DNA of 64,000 nucleotides from Nigrospora sphaerica (taxonomy: Eukaryota; Ascomycota; Sordariomycetes; Amphisphaeriales; Apiosporaceae), in the NCBI GenBank assembly GCA_018287875.1, contig JAGVVL010000015.1:310001-374000 (forward strand), written 5' to 3'. A program made the position numbers and the translations under genes. The notes under the pieces are model-generated. The model saw only the letters and a program-made list of their open reading frames with translations. It was not told the origin of the DNA and searched no databases. This document shows, one piece after another, positions 44,492 to 55,645 of the stretch (within the stretch, counting starts at the first letter, position 1; each line of letters begins with the position of its first letter).

Positions 44492-45141
44492 GGTCCCATC
44501 CGAAGGGTGGGGGTGAGACGGGGACGGGGAGTCAGGCTGAGTATATCAGATTATCGGAAAGGATGGAAGACTAAAGCATTTGGCCAATGCAATATAATTA
44601 TAAACTGATGATTTATGAACGAGGAATTGTGGCAAAGGCAGCTTGGCTTTTGGTGGACGAGTTTGCATTCGCTGTCATAAACCCACCAATATAATGGTGA
44701 TATGAAGCAGTTTTTTTTCGATTAGTCAGTAATATTGGAGCGTAGCGGCGTCCATGGAAATGAAAATATTGATGAATAAGATGGCCGAGGGTGGCACGGA
44801 CCGGTGCAGACGCGCAAATAACGCTGACACTTTCGGGGCCAAGCCGTGAAGTACGAGCAGTTCCCAAGGTACACAGTGGGATTTCCGTACTAACTGTTGA
44901 TCTTGCTGTGCATCAGAGTTGGGGATTATCATAGATGTATTCTTGTCTCCATTGGGGTGGTTTACCGTATTTGTCACGTCAGGAGTCGGTGTTTTCCAGA
45001 AATACCGAGTACTTTCCGGTACAAAAACGGCGTGCATCCTTATGTGTTATCCGTGTCCGTTCAAGCCAGGTTGTTCAGTAGACTTTTCTCGTTCTGCACG
45101 AGCAAATCAATGCGGAATGGGGAGATTATTGAACACGAGGA
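44492..45141. other. intergenic; no gene seen
   Basis: AT-rich stretches near 44580-44720 follow the GPI-type gene. Nothing else is supported. Confidence 0.4.
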
Positions 45142-45225
45142 GGACGCCTAGCCGTAGACCCTAGAACGGTCTGCGTTGGACGTAACGATGGAACCGGATA
45201 GAGAGCCTTACTTAGCTTAACGACG
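45142..45225 (-). pseudogene. relic of the secreted protein, start of exon 2
   Basis: About 75 bases match 42337-42420 (gccgtagacc...gaacggtctgcgttgga...agagagcctt). Only this piece of the exon is present. Confidence 0.72.
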
Positions 45226-45834
45226 TTTGTTCAGAGGGAGCCCTTGTCGGCCGAGGATTTGGTGATGCCGCACTAAGCAGGCGGACCGGAAGGCAGGGAA
45301 AAGGTACCTACCATCGGTTCATTAGAAGCACTTACAGTGGTGTGTAAACTCGAACCCGAGGTACGCGGCGCCACTAACCAGGCCCGCCCGTTAGTTTAGA
45401 GATAACAGGGTGTGGATGCCAAATTCGGACAAATTCGTGGTGTCCTGCGGGAATTCGTCGACGCCGACCTCGTGCCAGGCGATGGTGAAGGTGGATGGAC
45501 GGGCGAAAGACACTGGACGAGTGAAGGGACGCCCGTGTGAATAATGTTGATCTGGTATAGTTTTACGCAGAACAGCGCGACGTTCCACGGGGTTTCTCTA
45601 TTATGAAACCAACCTCAGCGAAACGCCGGACCGTCGTAATGACCACGTCGGCTTCGCTGGCCATAGCCTCTTCCCCTAACCCGACGAAAAGAAAATCGTG
45701 GTAGACGGCATGGAGGAGGAGTTGTGAAATGGGAATAATAAGTAAAGCGACGTCCTCCCAACGTACAAAAATAAATATGACGCTGCACAGTTATGCTAGC
45801 TGCTGCATATTATGCTTGGTTATCGTAGAAACGC

Positions 45835-45990
45835 GATAAGTTGAAGCCGGGGAGACCGCGGTGTGCCCTGTGGTTTCCGTTGAGGAAGTTTCCCTGGGCG
45901 CCGGCTCTTTGGAGTCGATGTACTTGCTATCTGAAAGTCAATGGCGACGGCGGCGGGTGCGACCTAGTTTGGCAGACGCGAGGCATTGAA
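45835..45990 (-). pseudogene. relic of a second SF1 helicase copy
   Basis: The minus strand reads AGAQGNFLNGNHRAHRGLPGF in parts (FLNGNHRAHRG), matching FLNDNHRAHRGTSGF of the larger helicase relic near 29560. Both DNA and peptide match, but only about 100-150 bases are recognisable. Confidence 0.72.
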
Positions 45991-46170
45991 ATGAATCTTG
46001 TGATTAATCCGAAGCTAAAATTGGTCTGAATGGGCAGTGTTCTTATTATATTGCTATCACGCCGCCTGAATATTCATACGCAAGCTCTGAATTGCGTTGT
46101 ACGGGTACAATAGGATGTCTAGCGCGGCACTTCAGCCTCTGGCGTCGTGAGGCGTTCGAGTACGAAGAGG

Positions 46171-46422
46171 CTAGGACTGAGGACCAATCTGTTCAACGCC
46201 GGCATCGCCGAGGATAATATCCGTCACTCGGAATCCCGGGCCAAGGCTATCCCATATACTATGATACACTTTGCAGGTGCCCTGTCTCGTGCCGCGGCAG
46301 CATTGGACTCCGCGCACGCAATAAAGGTTGCCGGGCCAATAGGTGTTAGGAGACCAGAGGATGGAAAGGCCGCTAGTTATATGAGTGTTGCTACGGCACA
46401 GAAGGAGTAGGACGTTCTGCAC
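46171..46422 (-). pseudogene. relic of the secreted protein, C-terminal domain
   Basis: Its translation has QNVLLLLCRSNTHITS, then LWSPNTYW and CVRGVQCCRG, matching the C-terminal domain of the 41389-42565 protein. The reading then departs from the family. The order of the two relic pieces (this one and 45142-45225) is opposite to that in the intact gene, so they are not simply one gene with an insertion. Confidence 0.75.
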
Positions 46423-47295
46423 CGTGTGGTCAGGTCATCCCTAGATGTGGTGAGCTGTAGACTCGAGCTCAGAGCCCTCATTACTGATCTGATCATCGGC
46501 CGTATAATTACTGTCGTGCAACTCGAGACCCAACATAAGTAGATTGTTGTTGCGATGCAAGGACCTCGGCAGCGGTGGACTTGTTGGGCGGTCTGTAATA
46601 TGAAAGCGAAGATGAAGAGAGAAAAGATTGTCGAACAGGGCGCGCGACCCGGACCGAGGTAAGCACCTGCAGTGGGGAGTGCCAGCCGGCGAAGTCCAGC
46701 TAGCAAATAATAGGTACGTACCAAGTCTCGCTACCACGACAAACAATGACGAACAGTAATGGATGTGATGGCTGCATGATACCCTGCCCCCCTTATGCCG
46801 TTGTATTCTTTGATGGTTTTAGCTCTGGAGTATCCGCCTCGTCGGCCATGCCAAAGTAAGAGTGTAGAGATTTCCCCCAGTCTTTTAGTGAAAGCCATTA
46901 GGACGAGAAGTACTATGTTCCCGCTGTTTGTTGCGTGCGAGGTATAACCTTTCTAGGTAACTTGGCATAGTGTTCCCTGGCATATGATCGTAGTTACATC
47001 ATTTCTATACGAAGCTTCACCTAAATTACATTCCATATGGGCTTCTCTAGCACGCTAAGGAAAACTCTATTCCGAAGGCTAGAAATCCAATTAGTAAAAA
47101 GCGGTGCGAGGTTTAAGCCTCGTTTATAGTAACCGGCTGAGCCATAGAGGTCGTGGCGTAGATGTCTCCTAGTGGTGTTAGGTGGAAGCCGACCGTAGGT
47201 TAACAGCCCACCGCAGGTGCCCCCGGAGGGCCCCCGGAGGGCGCTCCCCCGCGTAGGGAGAAAAGAAACAGCCGTCTACGAATAAATTCCGACTC
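46423..47295. other. intergenic; no gene seen
   Basis: AT content rises after 46850. No intact frame or named repeat is visible before the minisatellite. Confidence 0.4.
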
Positions 47296-47412
47296 CTCTC
47301 GTGGGCTCTCTCGTGGGCTCTCTCGTGGGCTCTCTCGTGGGCTCTCTCGTGGGCTCTCTCGTGGGCTCTCTCGTGCGCTCTCTCGTGCGCTCTCTCGTGC
47401 GCTCTCTCGTAT
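47296..47412. repeat. 12-bp minisatellite (gggctctctcgt)
   Basis: Six units with gggctctctcgt are followed by three with gcgctctctcgt. On the minus strand these read as repeated Arg-Glu-Ser-(Pro/Ala). The array lies about 65 bases outside the left end of the nested transposon. Confidence 0.88.
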
Positions 47413-48987
47413 TATCCGAGAGGTGGTATAGACGGTGTCGTAATAACATACGGAATTAAACGAGAACTGAGTAGTAAGTTCGAGCACCCCCATTTGGGCC
47501 CCCCCCCACATTTGGGCCCCCCCAGCAACACCACGCTTAAAACTAACCCTTTTGATAGAACTTCAGATGCGGCCTTAATTAATGACAACTAATATAAGAA
47601 CCAGCCTCACTTAGGCTTTCGCTATCGCTCTCTTTATCTAGACCACTTTTAATTTTCCTAACCGCTAATTGAGCCCAGTGAATGTCTTCGATATTCGCGA
47701 ACTTCAAGTTAGGGCTTACATTTACCTTCTTCCTCTTCCTTAGTTTAATAGTCTTAATCGTAGCTTTAAGAGCCTAAATATGCCTTTATATAGTAGATAA
47801 TTAAACAATCTTTTTATTAAAGGCTTTTTAAATCTTCCGGAAGAGTAGCCGTTATATAGTTAAGTGTTTCGCTAGCTAATTCAAAAGCTGTACTTAGTTT
47901 TTAAAGTCCGACGTTTTCTTTAAAGTCGACTAAACCACTGTAAAAGTATGGGATCTCTTTAGAGGTGTTAAAAAGGCTCTATTAAAATAGGATTGCTTTA
48001 ATTCTGCTATATCGGGTGTTATTTAATATATATTTTAAACTACATTCCGGCTTAAAAGCCGTTTAGCTATACTTACTAATTAAAAACTAGCTGCTTTCTA
48101 CCTATTCCGGATATTCTAGCTAGTAAGCCTAGTTAAATAAGCTTTCTAATATCAGGTAAGGAAATTCCGCTTACTAACTACTGTTAAGTCCGTTAACTAA
48201 ATTAAAAACCCGAGCTCTTTTTAGTACGACGATTTTAAGGAACTAAAAACGGCTAAATCGAGAGGTATAAAGGGGTAAAAAAAGAAGATATATCCAATAC
48301 GAGAAGTATTAGAATATAAAATCAGTCGTTATATAGCTGCCATGGCTGTCTATAATAAGTAGGCGGTACTTAAAAGGGTCCTTTAAGGTGGTATTTGGGA
48401 TAAAGACTTTCTTAAGCCACTTGAGTGCTGTTTCGTCTATGATCTATCCGTTTTCGGTTACAGTGAACTGCTAGCCTCTAAATTAGCTTAAATTAACCGG
48501 GAACCATTGCTATTAAACCGTTTTGCCTTTAAAAATAACTAATAGTGGTAAGGCGCGGCCTTAAGTAAAGATGCATTTAATAAAGAACGTTTAAGTATAA
48601 GAACTAGGCTGTTTCTTTTGAATTAAGCGTTTTTCTAAACCTTTAAGTATTAGACCGTTTAATCTAGCACTTTCTAAGAGTCCTGCTTTATCTATATTAT
48701 AGTGGTTAGCTAGCTTCACCCTTTAAATCTCCGGCAGTTAAAGATATCGGAACTATAAGCAAATTACCTCGATTAAAGCGCTATTAATATGCTGCGAGTC
48801 GATAGACCGGCTTTTCTAGACCTGCATAGCTGGGTTCTTACGTAGGAAGGCTTATAGCCACCTCTTTCCGATTAGCTCGCTATCGCCTTAAGCCCAAAGG
48901 ATGCGTTCGGCGAACTCTTTAACTTAGGTATGTGAAGGCGGAAGCCCTAGGGCAGCTTAAGTTAGGATCTAAGTTATAAGTAACGTA

Positions 48988-51172
48988 GATGTCATACGAG
49001 TTGCGCAGTCATACGAGTTGAGCACCTCCTAGCACCTCCGCGACGAATCCATCAATTACTTGACCATAACGCCTTAAATCAATTCAAACTACTTAGAATC
49101 GGACTCTGCAGACGTTTTTATATCTACTTTATATGCGCGCGCATTGTGTCTAGTGTTTCCGCAGATGCTACACTACTGCGCGCGCGGCTCTGGCCTCGTT
49201 ACGTGACCACTCCTTCTGCGTGCTTCCTCTTTTAACTGCGTATCCACGTCCTTTTGATTTAAAAGGTCTTAGGCCTAGCCAATCTTAAGTGTTCCTCCTT
49301 CCTGTAGATGTTTTTTTTAGCTTTACGACGTTTTATAAGGCTAGTATTCGCCTCTCGAAGCGTCTTAACCTCGGCCTGTAAGAGGGCGACCTTGTGTATC
49401 ATCGCTATCGCACCCTTCGCAAACTGGTCCACTGCTGATAAAATCGGTGTCGGAGAGCTTCCTTAATGCTGACGGACTCGATTTTTAATATAATCGGTTT
49501 GCAAAGTAGCTTGCGTTAGGTTATGTGGCGTTTGTGAGGCTCACGGGACGGCCGCTGGCGGGAGGCTGCTAGACAGCGAAGGCGTCGATAACTTCACGTC
49601 GAGCTTCGAGATAACCTTTTCCAGGTTATAAGGGACTAAACCAGCCCTGCGGAACCTAGCTTTGATATTATCGGGTGTAAAAACTTTTAAAAATGCGGCC
49701 TGGAAGGCAATAAGGAACTCGGCCTTAGTGATATAGTTAACGAGTGACTTTATAAAGGTTTCGATTTCGCGACTGTACGCCTGCTTTAGTGGACTAAAAC
49801 ACCCCACGTTAAGTGGCTGAAGTAGATACGACGAGTGCGGAGGTATGGAGACCATAATAATGTTCTTCTCTTTACAGAAAGCCTAGAATTCAGCCGAAAC
49901 GTGGCTCTCGTACCTGTCGATCACTAACAGACGATATTAGCTAGTAGCATACATCGCGGTATATTTTTCGAAATACTAAATCCAGTCCAGGCCTGTCTCG
50001 TTATCGGTCTATTTATTAAAGGTAGGCTTAATAACCCAGTTATATAGGAGGGTACTATCGGTATACCAATTGGTAAGATAGTAGGCGCCTTTTATAACGA
50101 TAAACAGCGGGATATACCAGCTGTTAGAACAGACGCCCTAGATCACGGTAACCTATTCTCGATTACTAGGCTGGATCTTCTTTCGCTTTCCGGTACGATC
50201 GGCACCGGTAACGACTATTGTTGTGAGAGGCTGAGCCTTGAAGCACTATCGAAGGGGCCAAATGCTGTTTATTTTCTAGATGGGAAAGAGAGAAGAGAAC
50301 CGTCTTCAGGAGGCCGGGCGCAGCGTCTCGTTAAATCTTGCGAGACTGGACCGGAACGTTCGGATAGGAACGTTCGGACCGGAACGTTCGGATCGGAACG
50401 TTCGGATCGCTGCTCAGCTCCCCCCTCCTAGGTCTTGACCACTAGCCTGGCGTTCGAATGGAGAGACCTACTCGGAGCCTCATGTGAGGGGTTCGTGAGA
50501 CGCTCAGGCCAGGTGCGCCTGAGCCTATCTCCCAGGTCCCAAGCTGTAACAATTGTGGATGTAATTTGGCCCATTATGAAGCCGGTTTCGTCAAAGTTGT
50601 AGATGTCCTTATCCTGGATACTGTACTTAGCCTTCAGGTTTATAAAAAGCACGAACTAGCCCGAGATTTTTTCAGGGTCTTTATAGAGGGCCCTTTAGTA
50701 ATCGTATGTACGCGAAAAACGCGTCCGGAGGTCTGGTTATCGCTTAACAAAGTTCGCGGCCTAACGCGTCCCAACACGTGACGCGTCGCGTAACTCGGCG
50801 ATGATATTCGCCATATCTTCCACATCGTGTAAGCGCGGCGCAAATCCTCTCGAATCTAGGTTAATTATATATCGGATAAGTGTTCTCTCTTCGAGTTCGG
50901 TGAGACGCGTGTTATTAGCGCGTACGTCGTGTCGGGCGCGTTTTCCGTTCATTCTGTTACGGAGGGTCGATTCGTTGACTTTGAAGATAGATGCAGCGCG
51001 ACGAATTGTTATTGCGGGGTCCTGCTTAATCGTCTAGACCGCGAGAATAACCTGAGACTCTAATGAACGTGTAGGCATGTTTAGTTGTGACGTAAGACAC
51101 GTTTAAAGTTGAAGAAGTGAAAATTAGTTAGGGGTGCGCAACTCGTATGACTGCGCAACTCGTATGACATCT
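48988..51172 (-). mobile_element. inner pogo/Fot1-type DNA transposon inserted in the outer one
   Basis: Perfect terminal repeats open with GATGTCATACGAGTTGCGC and contain the cATACGAGTTG unit twice. TA lies at 48986-48987 and 51173-51174. On the minus strand, fragments of the transposase are seen: an N-terminal helix-turn-helix part near 50761-51080, NFDETGFIMGQI near 50600, LLVIDRYESH near 49905-49930, and a PPHSSYLLQPLNVG block near 49800. The third catalytic Asp is replaced by Asn, which fits G-to-A RIP. It interrupts the outer transposase within the LVQEELT region. Confidence 0.9.
50217..50556 (-). repeat. solo LTR inside the inner transposase, duplication ATTGT
   Basis: The LTR is 50222-50551 (330 bp), TGTGAG...GTAACA on the plus strand, flanked by ATTGT at 50217-50221 and 50552-50556. 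Its removal with one duplication copy restores a continuous transposase frame across the site. It contains about four 15-bp palindromic units (ggaacgttcggatc) at 50351-50408. Confidence 0.88.
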
Positions 51173-51477
51173 ATGTTAGCTCTTCCTGGACTAGTTTAAG
51201 CCTCTATTAGTTTACGAAGGCTTCGGGTTTAGGTTAATAACCTTTAATTCGGTTTTAAAGTGTTAACTTTAGTATACTGTAATTTCGAGAGGTCTGCTTA
51301 ATTCCACCCTTAGTTATAATAGTAGTTAGGGTTTGTTAAAGGTTTACTTTTAAATATTGCTTTATCATAAGAAATTGAATACAGATATTAAGTTTCGGAT
51401 AGATTGAAGTAAATTTGCTAAAGTAAATACAAAAAGAAATCGAGCGGCTGGAAATTCGGTGGCTGGTTTTTGGGGGG

Positions 51478-51748
51478 CCCAATGTCAGAGACACAACTGG
51501 AAAGGACTCGGATCCAGGACAAAGGATAAATGGAAGATCTCAGAGCAAGGCCCTCAACAGGGAAACTGGCGAGGCAACGGACAGGTAGCGGCAGGCTACA
51601 AATAAGGGGCAACAGGCCCAGTAGATGGATAGAAGGACAGAGATTAATGCCATTCAACCTCTACCCCTACCTACTACCTCGCCACAGCTTCGACAGTACC
51701 TACGTGCCCCTTCTTGCCTATACTCCAAGGGCCCCCTCTGACACCCAA
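51478..51748 (+). repeat. solo LTR with duplication CCCAA in the outer element's right end
   Basis: The LTR is 51483-51743 (261 bp), TGTCAG...CTGACA, flanked by CCCAA at 51478-51482 and 51744-51748. It is a diverged, inverted relative of the solo LTR at 28229-28492. It sits within the terminal repeat zone of the outer pogo-like element. Confidence 0.88.
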
Positions 51749-51789
51749 ATATGGGGGGCCCAAATGGGGGTCCTCGAACTTAACTAGAA

Positions 51790-52443
51790 TTACTTAAGTA
51801 GTCGAATGGAAACATGTCTCTTACTTACGTACCTTACGTGCCTTACGTGCCCTCTTACGTGTGCCCTCTTACGTGTGTGCCCTCTTACATGTGTGCGTGC
51901 CCTCTTATGTGCGTGCCCTCTTGCGTGTGTGCGTGTGCGTGCCCTCTTGCGTGTGTGCGTTTCTTTGATTCGAAGGCGAAGCCTTCCAATTTCAGAACGG
52001 CGTCGTGGGTACCACTTAAGTCGGGCTGTCACGGGTTTTCCCTTAATACCTGCGGGGCTTGCATCCTCTTTCCAGAATTTTTCAATGACTAGGAGTTCTT
52101 CGGAAATATTGGCCAACCCGACTGGCGCATAAGCACCAAGGTCCGACAACGCCGTGCCTTCATCAGCCCTACTCTTTCCCGTTTTACAATTTCCCTTCAT
52201 GATGCTGTACCTGTAATAAGCAGCGATACCAAACTTCCCTAGGCCCGCGCTGAAGAGTGTCAGCGACGCCAGCGCGTCGAGCACCGAGGCATGGCTCGCT
52301 TGGGCGGCGGCGGCTGACATGCCGAAGTAAACAGCCCGGCCGAGCGAGCGGACGCCGGCGCTGGCCAACAGCCTCACCAGACTCAAACACTCGACAATGA
52401 ACGAGATAATCCCGACGCCAAAGCAGAAGACCGTGAGCAGCAT
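51790..52443 (-). CDS. possible polytopic membrane protein, gene model uncertain
   Basis: The frame begins MLLTVFCFGVGIISFIVECLS and has three hydrophobic stretches (about residues 1-30, 35-55 and 60-80), then an acidic region and a KWYPRRR block. The last 50 residues are Arg/His/Lys repeats encoded by a (ttacgtg)-type low-complexity tract and are doubtful. Possible upstream exons lie at about 52630-52750 and 52790-52870 (start with SQLFPPWVYMQLDG), with GTGAAT and GTGTGC donors. I could not fix the joins, so this is a partial call. Confidence 0.38.
   Translation of the reverse strand: MLLTVFCFGVGIISFIVECLSLVRLLASAGVRSLGRAVYFGMSAAAAQASHASVLDALASLTLFSAGLGKFGIAAYYRYSIMKGNCKTGKSRADEGTALSDLGAYAPVGLANISEELLVIEKFWKEDASPAGIKGKPVTARLKWYPRRRSEIGRLRLRIKETHTRKRARTRTHARGHAHKRARTHVRGHTRKRAHVRGHVRHVRYVSKRHVSIRLLK
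51824..51965 (+). repeat. low-complexity tract of (t)tacgtg(tg)c units
   Basis: Many short units such as ccttacgtg and gtgtgcgtg. They overlap the end of the weak membrane-protein frame. Confidence 0.75.
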
Positions 52444-52879
52444 GGTGGGGACGATGATATTGGCGGTCAGGCTGGGGAAGAGGAGCCGTCAGTCAAGGGT
52501 GGTCGGCGGCGGCGGCGGCGGCGGCGGCAGCTACGGGCCTGCTCTCTTCCCGGCCCGGACAAGGGACAACGGCGCCCCGAGCTGAGGTCTCGGCACACCC
52601 CGGGGCCCGCGAACAGGCGAGCGGCCTGGATGTTGATTAACAAAATTGGCGATACGGTCGCGACATTGCACCTCGGCACGTGGAGCACGTATTTCGTGCT
52701 CGACGCGGCCGACGCCCAGGACGTAGCGCCCCTATCGAACAGAAGCGTCAAAAGGAAGCCACAGACCCCATGGAATTCACCTCATGGCTAGCACAGGTGC
52801 GACACCGTTGCTCCAGACTCCCGTCGAGCTGCATGTAGACCCACGGCGGGAAGAGCTGGCTTCTCATTGACTGGCTGCT

Positions 52880-53658
52880 TTGTCTGAAGCTGTAGCGCCT
52901 CTATCGAGAGGCGAAGGGGCGCCGGAGGCGGGGGGACACAATAGGATTGCGGCACACAACCAAATTAACAGATTTGACGGAACATACCTAATCTCCCCCC
53001 GAAGTATTTTGCAAAAGCTCTTCCTCTCTTTCCTTGGCCTGGCTCCGCTGTTGGCTTTCTCCTATTGGGCCCAAGCTGAATCAACAGGCCGTCGAGATTG
53101 AGACAATCCGCTAGCAGAATTAGAGCCTCAATCCCAGCAGCGACGACCTAGGGCGTACGTAGCAGACATTATGCGGTCGTACCGTTGGCACGAATAACGT
53201 CGATCCGAAGGATGATGCCAAGTCCGTATCGGTGAGGGTCAAGGCTCTTGGCAAAACCCTGATCTGATGGCTGACCTAGCGAGCCAGTCAAATAGGCTCC
53301 TTGCGACCAAGTTTCCGCGTAGGAATCTTGGCGGGTAAAGTATCCGAGCCTTGCAGCCAAGCGGCCAGGCTATCTACCTAATCAAGAGCGCTCCTTGTGA
53401 CCTCGCTTCAGCTAAGCTGTGGTAGACTATCTATACGACGTATAATGACGGAGTTGCTGCGCTGCGGATGACTTGGCGGGGATTTTCGGTGTCCTCGAGC
53501 TTTTTCGGTTCTTGAACCTATATGACTATCTGATAACCCCCGCGTGGTTGCGCCCGCGTCCATTCCCGCTGTCTGTGCCCCGAGAGTCACCCGATCCAAC
53601 AAGCCTCGAGTCGCCCGATCCAACAAGCTTCGAGTCGTTCCGGGGAATACTAGACGAG
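52880..53658. other. intergenic, upstream of the lectin-like gene; no gene seen
   Basis: No domain or splice structure. The sequence near 53580-53640 repeats gagtc(a/g)cccgatccaacaag once, directly before the start of the next gene. Confidence 0.4.
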
Positions 53659-55076
53659 ATGGCACATGAAGATCGTGACCGATACAGTACGCTCGAAGTC
53701 TGGAACACCAATCATCAGGACAAGATCCCCGTGCCGAGAAACGGGCCGACGACTCCGCTTACGACTTACGATCCAAATAGTCCAGGCTATGCACAAGAAG
53801 TTACGGCAGATGCTGTTAGACAAAGAGGACGAAGGTTAGGCCTGTCGCCGAAGGTATTCTGGGCAGCCGTGGTGGTACTGATCCTAATAATACTGGGCGC
53901 TATCGCGGGTGGCGTTGCTGGTGGGCTCGCCAACCGGGGATCCGGGTCCGGTTCCGAAGACATGTCGCTGCCCGATAACGAATCCTCGAGTTTATCTCAG
54001 ATGAGCGCTGTCTACTTTCACAATGGCCGGTCAATCAACGCGTTCCACGCTGTCTTTTACCACAAGAACGGGACGATCCACATCCGCTGGAAATTCAAAG
54101 CATCGACAACTTGGAACGAGCATAATATCGAGTCTCAGTTTTTCCTTCCCAATGGAGAACCTGGCACGCTGAATGCAGCACCGAATACGCCTCTGGCTGC
54201 GGTTGCTGTTGCTTCCGGTCAAGGCGCCCTCCTTCGTCTCTTCTACATCGACACTGAAGGGTATGTTCGTGACATCCAATGCGAAGTCACTGGGTCGAAA
54301 TGGGTCCGGGGCGATTTTTGGAAGGACCCTAAAATCATCGCAGCGCCCAGTTCAGGTCTGGCCGCCGTCGCACATTACTGTCATTCGCTGCGATGCACGA
54401 ATGAGACCCTTGTCGTTTTTCAAGTGTATGTAGGCTCGATTAACTCGATCTGGGCCACGCCTGGCAACCGAAAACTGCAATTCGTCGCCTCGGCCACCAT
54501 GGGATCGCCTTTGGCTCTGACGCTGGCCCCTCCCAGCGGGAACAGCACGAAGATGACACAAGTTCGACTCTACTACCACAAAGACGACAAGCTCGACGAG
54601 AGCATCTTCAATGTAGACCGAGACCTCGGCTGGAGTCCTGGTGAGAATGCCTCTGCCCTTTAACAGCGTTTTGCCATCAGAGAAGCTGACCACTCTTCTC
54701 ACGCGCAGGCCAAGTGGGTATCATGGACGACCTGCCCACCTCGGAGAAACTGCCAACGATTGCCGCGGCGGTCCCGACGTATTATGCTAGCGGTCCCGTC
54801 CTCGCTGTGCGCCCGAGTCGCGGCCAAGTGACGGCAAGCTGGCGGCCGCCCAAGGGGCGGTGGAGCGCAGCAAAAGACAAGCAGAATCTGGCAGCGACGT
54901 TTATAAACAACGATGCAACGGTGACCGGCGATAGGCCCGAGGATATTGTGGGGATCGCCCTGGATAACGCTGGGTTCTTATACACCCGATCGCGGAACGA
55001 CTCCAAAATAAGGTGGTATGCATGGTCTAATACCAACCCGAGCGAGTTTACCTTAGCCGAGGTGCTTGGTGACTAA
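53659..55076 (+). CDS. type II membrane protein with fucose-specific-lectin-like ectodomain
   Basis: The model is join(53659..54640, 54709..55076), 449 aa. The 68-bp intron has GTGAGA, a GAAGCTGACC branch point and a GCGCAG acceptor. Residues 1-65 are a soluble N-terminus with VPRNGPTT. A helix at about 67-90 (VFWAAVVVLILIILGAIAGG) anchors it. The ectodomain has repeated beta-propeller blades, each with a hydrophobic strand followed by a Trp or Tyr strand (IHIRWKF, LRLFYIDTEGYVRDIQ, VRLYYHKDDKLDESIF, IRWYAWSN), as in fungal fucose-specific lectins. Such proteins bind fucosylated glycans at the cell surface. The frame upstream of 53659 remains open to 53473, but the ATG at 53659 gives the most natural protein. 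Confidence 0.85.
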
Positions 55077-55194
55077 ATCTTTCATGAAATGTAATGAAGA
55101 CTACGTGGTTTCGTAGGTAGGCTGAGGGCTAAGGTTTTGCTGATTCGGAATGGGATTGATGACAGCCGCACATGATTCGCCTATTATAGTAATC

Positions 55195-55645
55195 ATAATA
55201 CGAATTTCCTCAACCTAGACGACTTTTAGGGTTTAGGGGCTCATTTATTTAAGTTCTTTACGTATATAAAGTGAAGAAGCTCGCTCTTTTCCGGATCGAC
55301 CGTAACTTTATTCTCTTTACCTTAGTTTAAGATATCGTTTAAGTCCTCTTTAAGCTGTCGTGCGTTTTTTAAATAGAATTACTTACTCGATAAAAGTATA
55401 TGTTATTTACGTATTTATATTAGTGCCTTATATCCTTTAATAGAATGTTTATAATATAAAGAAGAAAGAGGATAAGGGACGCGGGCGATCCCTATAGTAG
55501 ATTATAATAGATCGCTTATAGCGCCGTTATAACGTCCTCGAGTCGGATCCGTGCTTATATTTCTTTTATAACCGAGCTTATAAACTTAATTAGTTAAGTA
55601 GCCTAGCCCTGTTAGCTTATACGGAGCATGAGCCGTCTCTTAAGA
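55195..55645 (-). pseudogene. RIP-degraded LINE reverse transcriptase scrap
   Basis: The minus strand reads GSPASLILFLLYI with a stop before it, then YVNNIYF in place of the usual YVDD box, then KENKVTVDPEKSELLHF. These are the core blocks of a LINE reverse transcriptase. The segment is AT-rich with many TA dinucleotides, and the YVNN variant fits G-to-A RIP of GAC or GAT. Confidence 0.75.

Larger units (their letters stand above)
47477..51780 (-). mobile_element. outer pogo/Fot1-type DNA transposon, RIP-degraded, host to nested insertions
   Basis: The terminal inverted repeats start AGTTCGAG and continue with cACCCCCATTTGGGCCCCC, itself partly repeated inside. TA duplications flank both sides (47475-47476, 51781-51782). 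Removing the inner transposon and the solo LTR leaves about 1.85 kb, the normal size of a Fot1-like element. The minus strand encodes a broken transposase: FAERILWA, GKRWL and FLRKNPAM near 48800-48910, then a YNIDKAGL catalytic block near 48680. In-frame stops are numerous and the left half is very AT-rich, as expected from heavy RIP. Confidence 0.86.
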
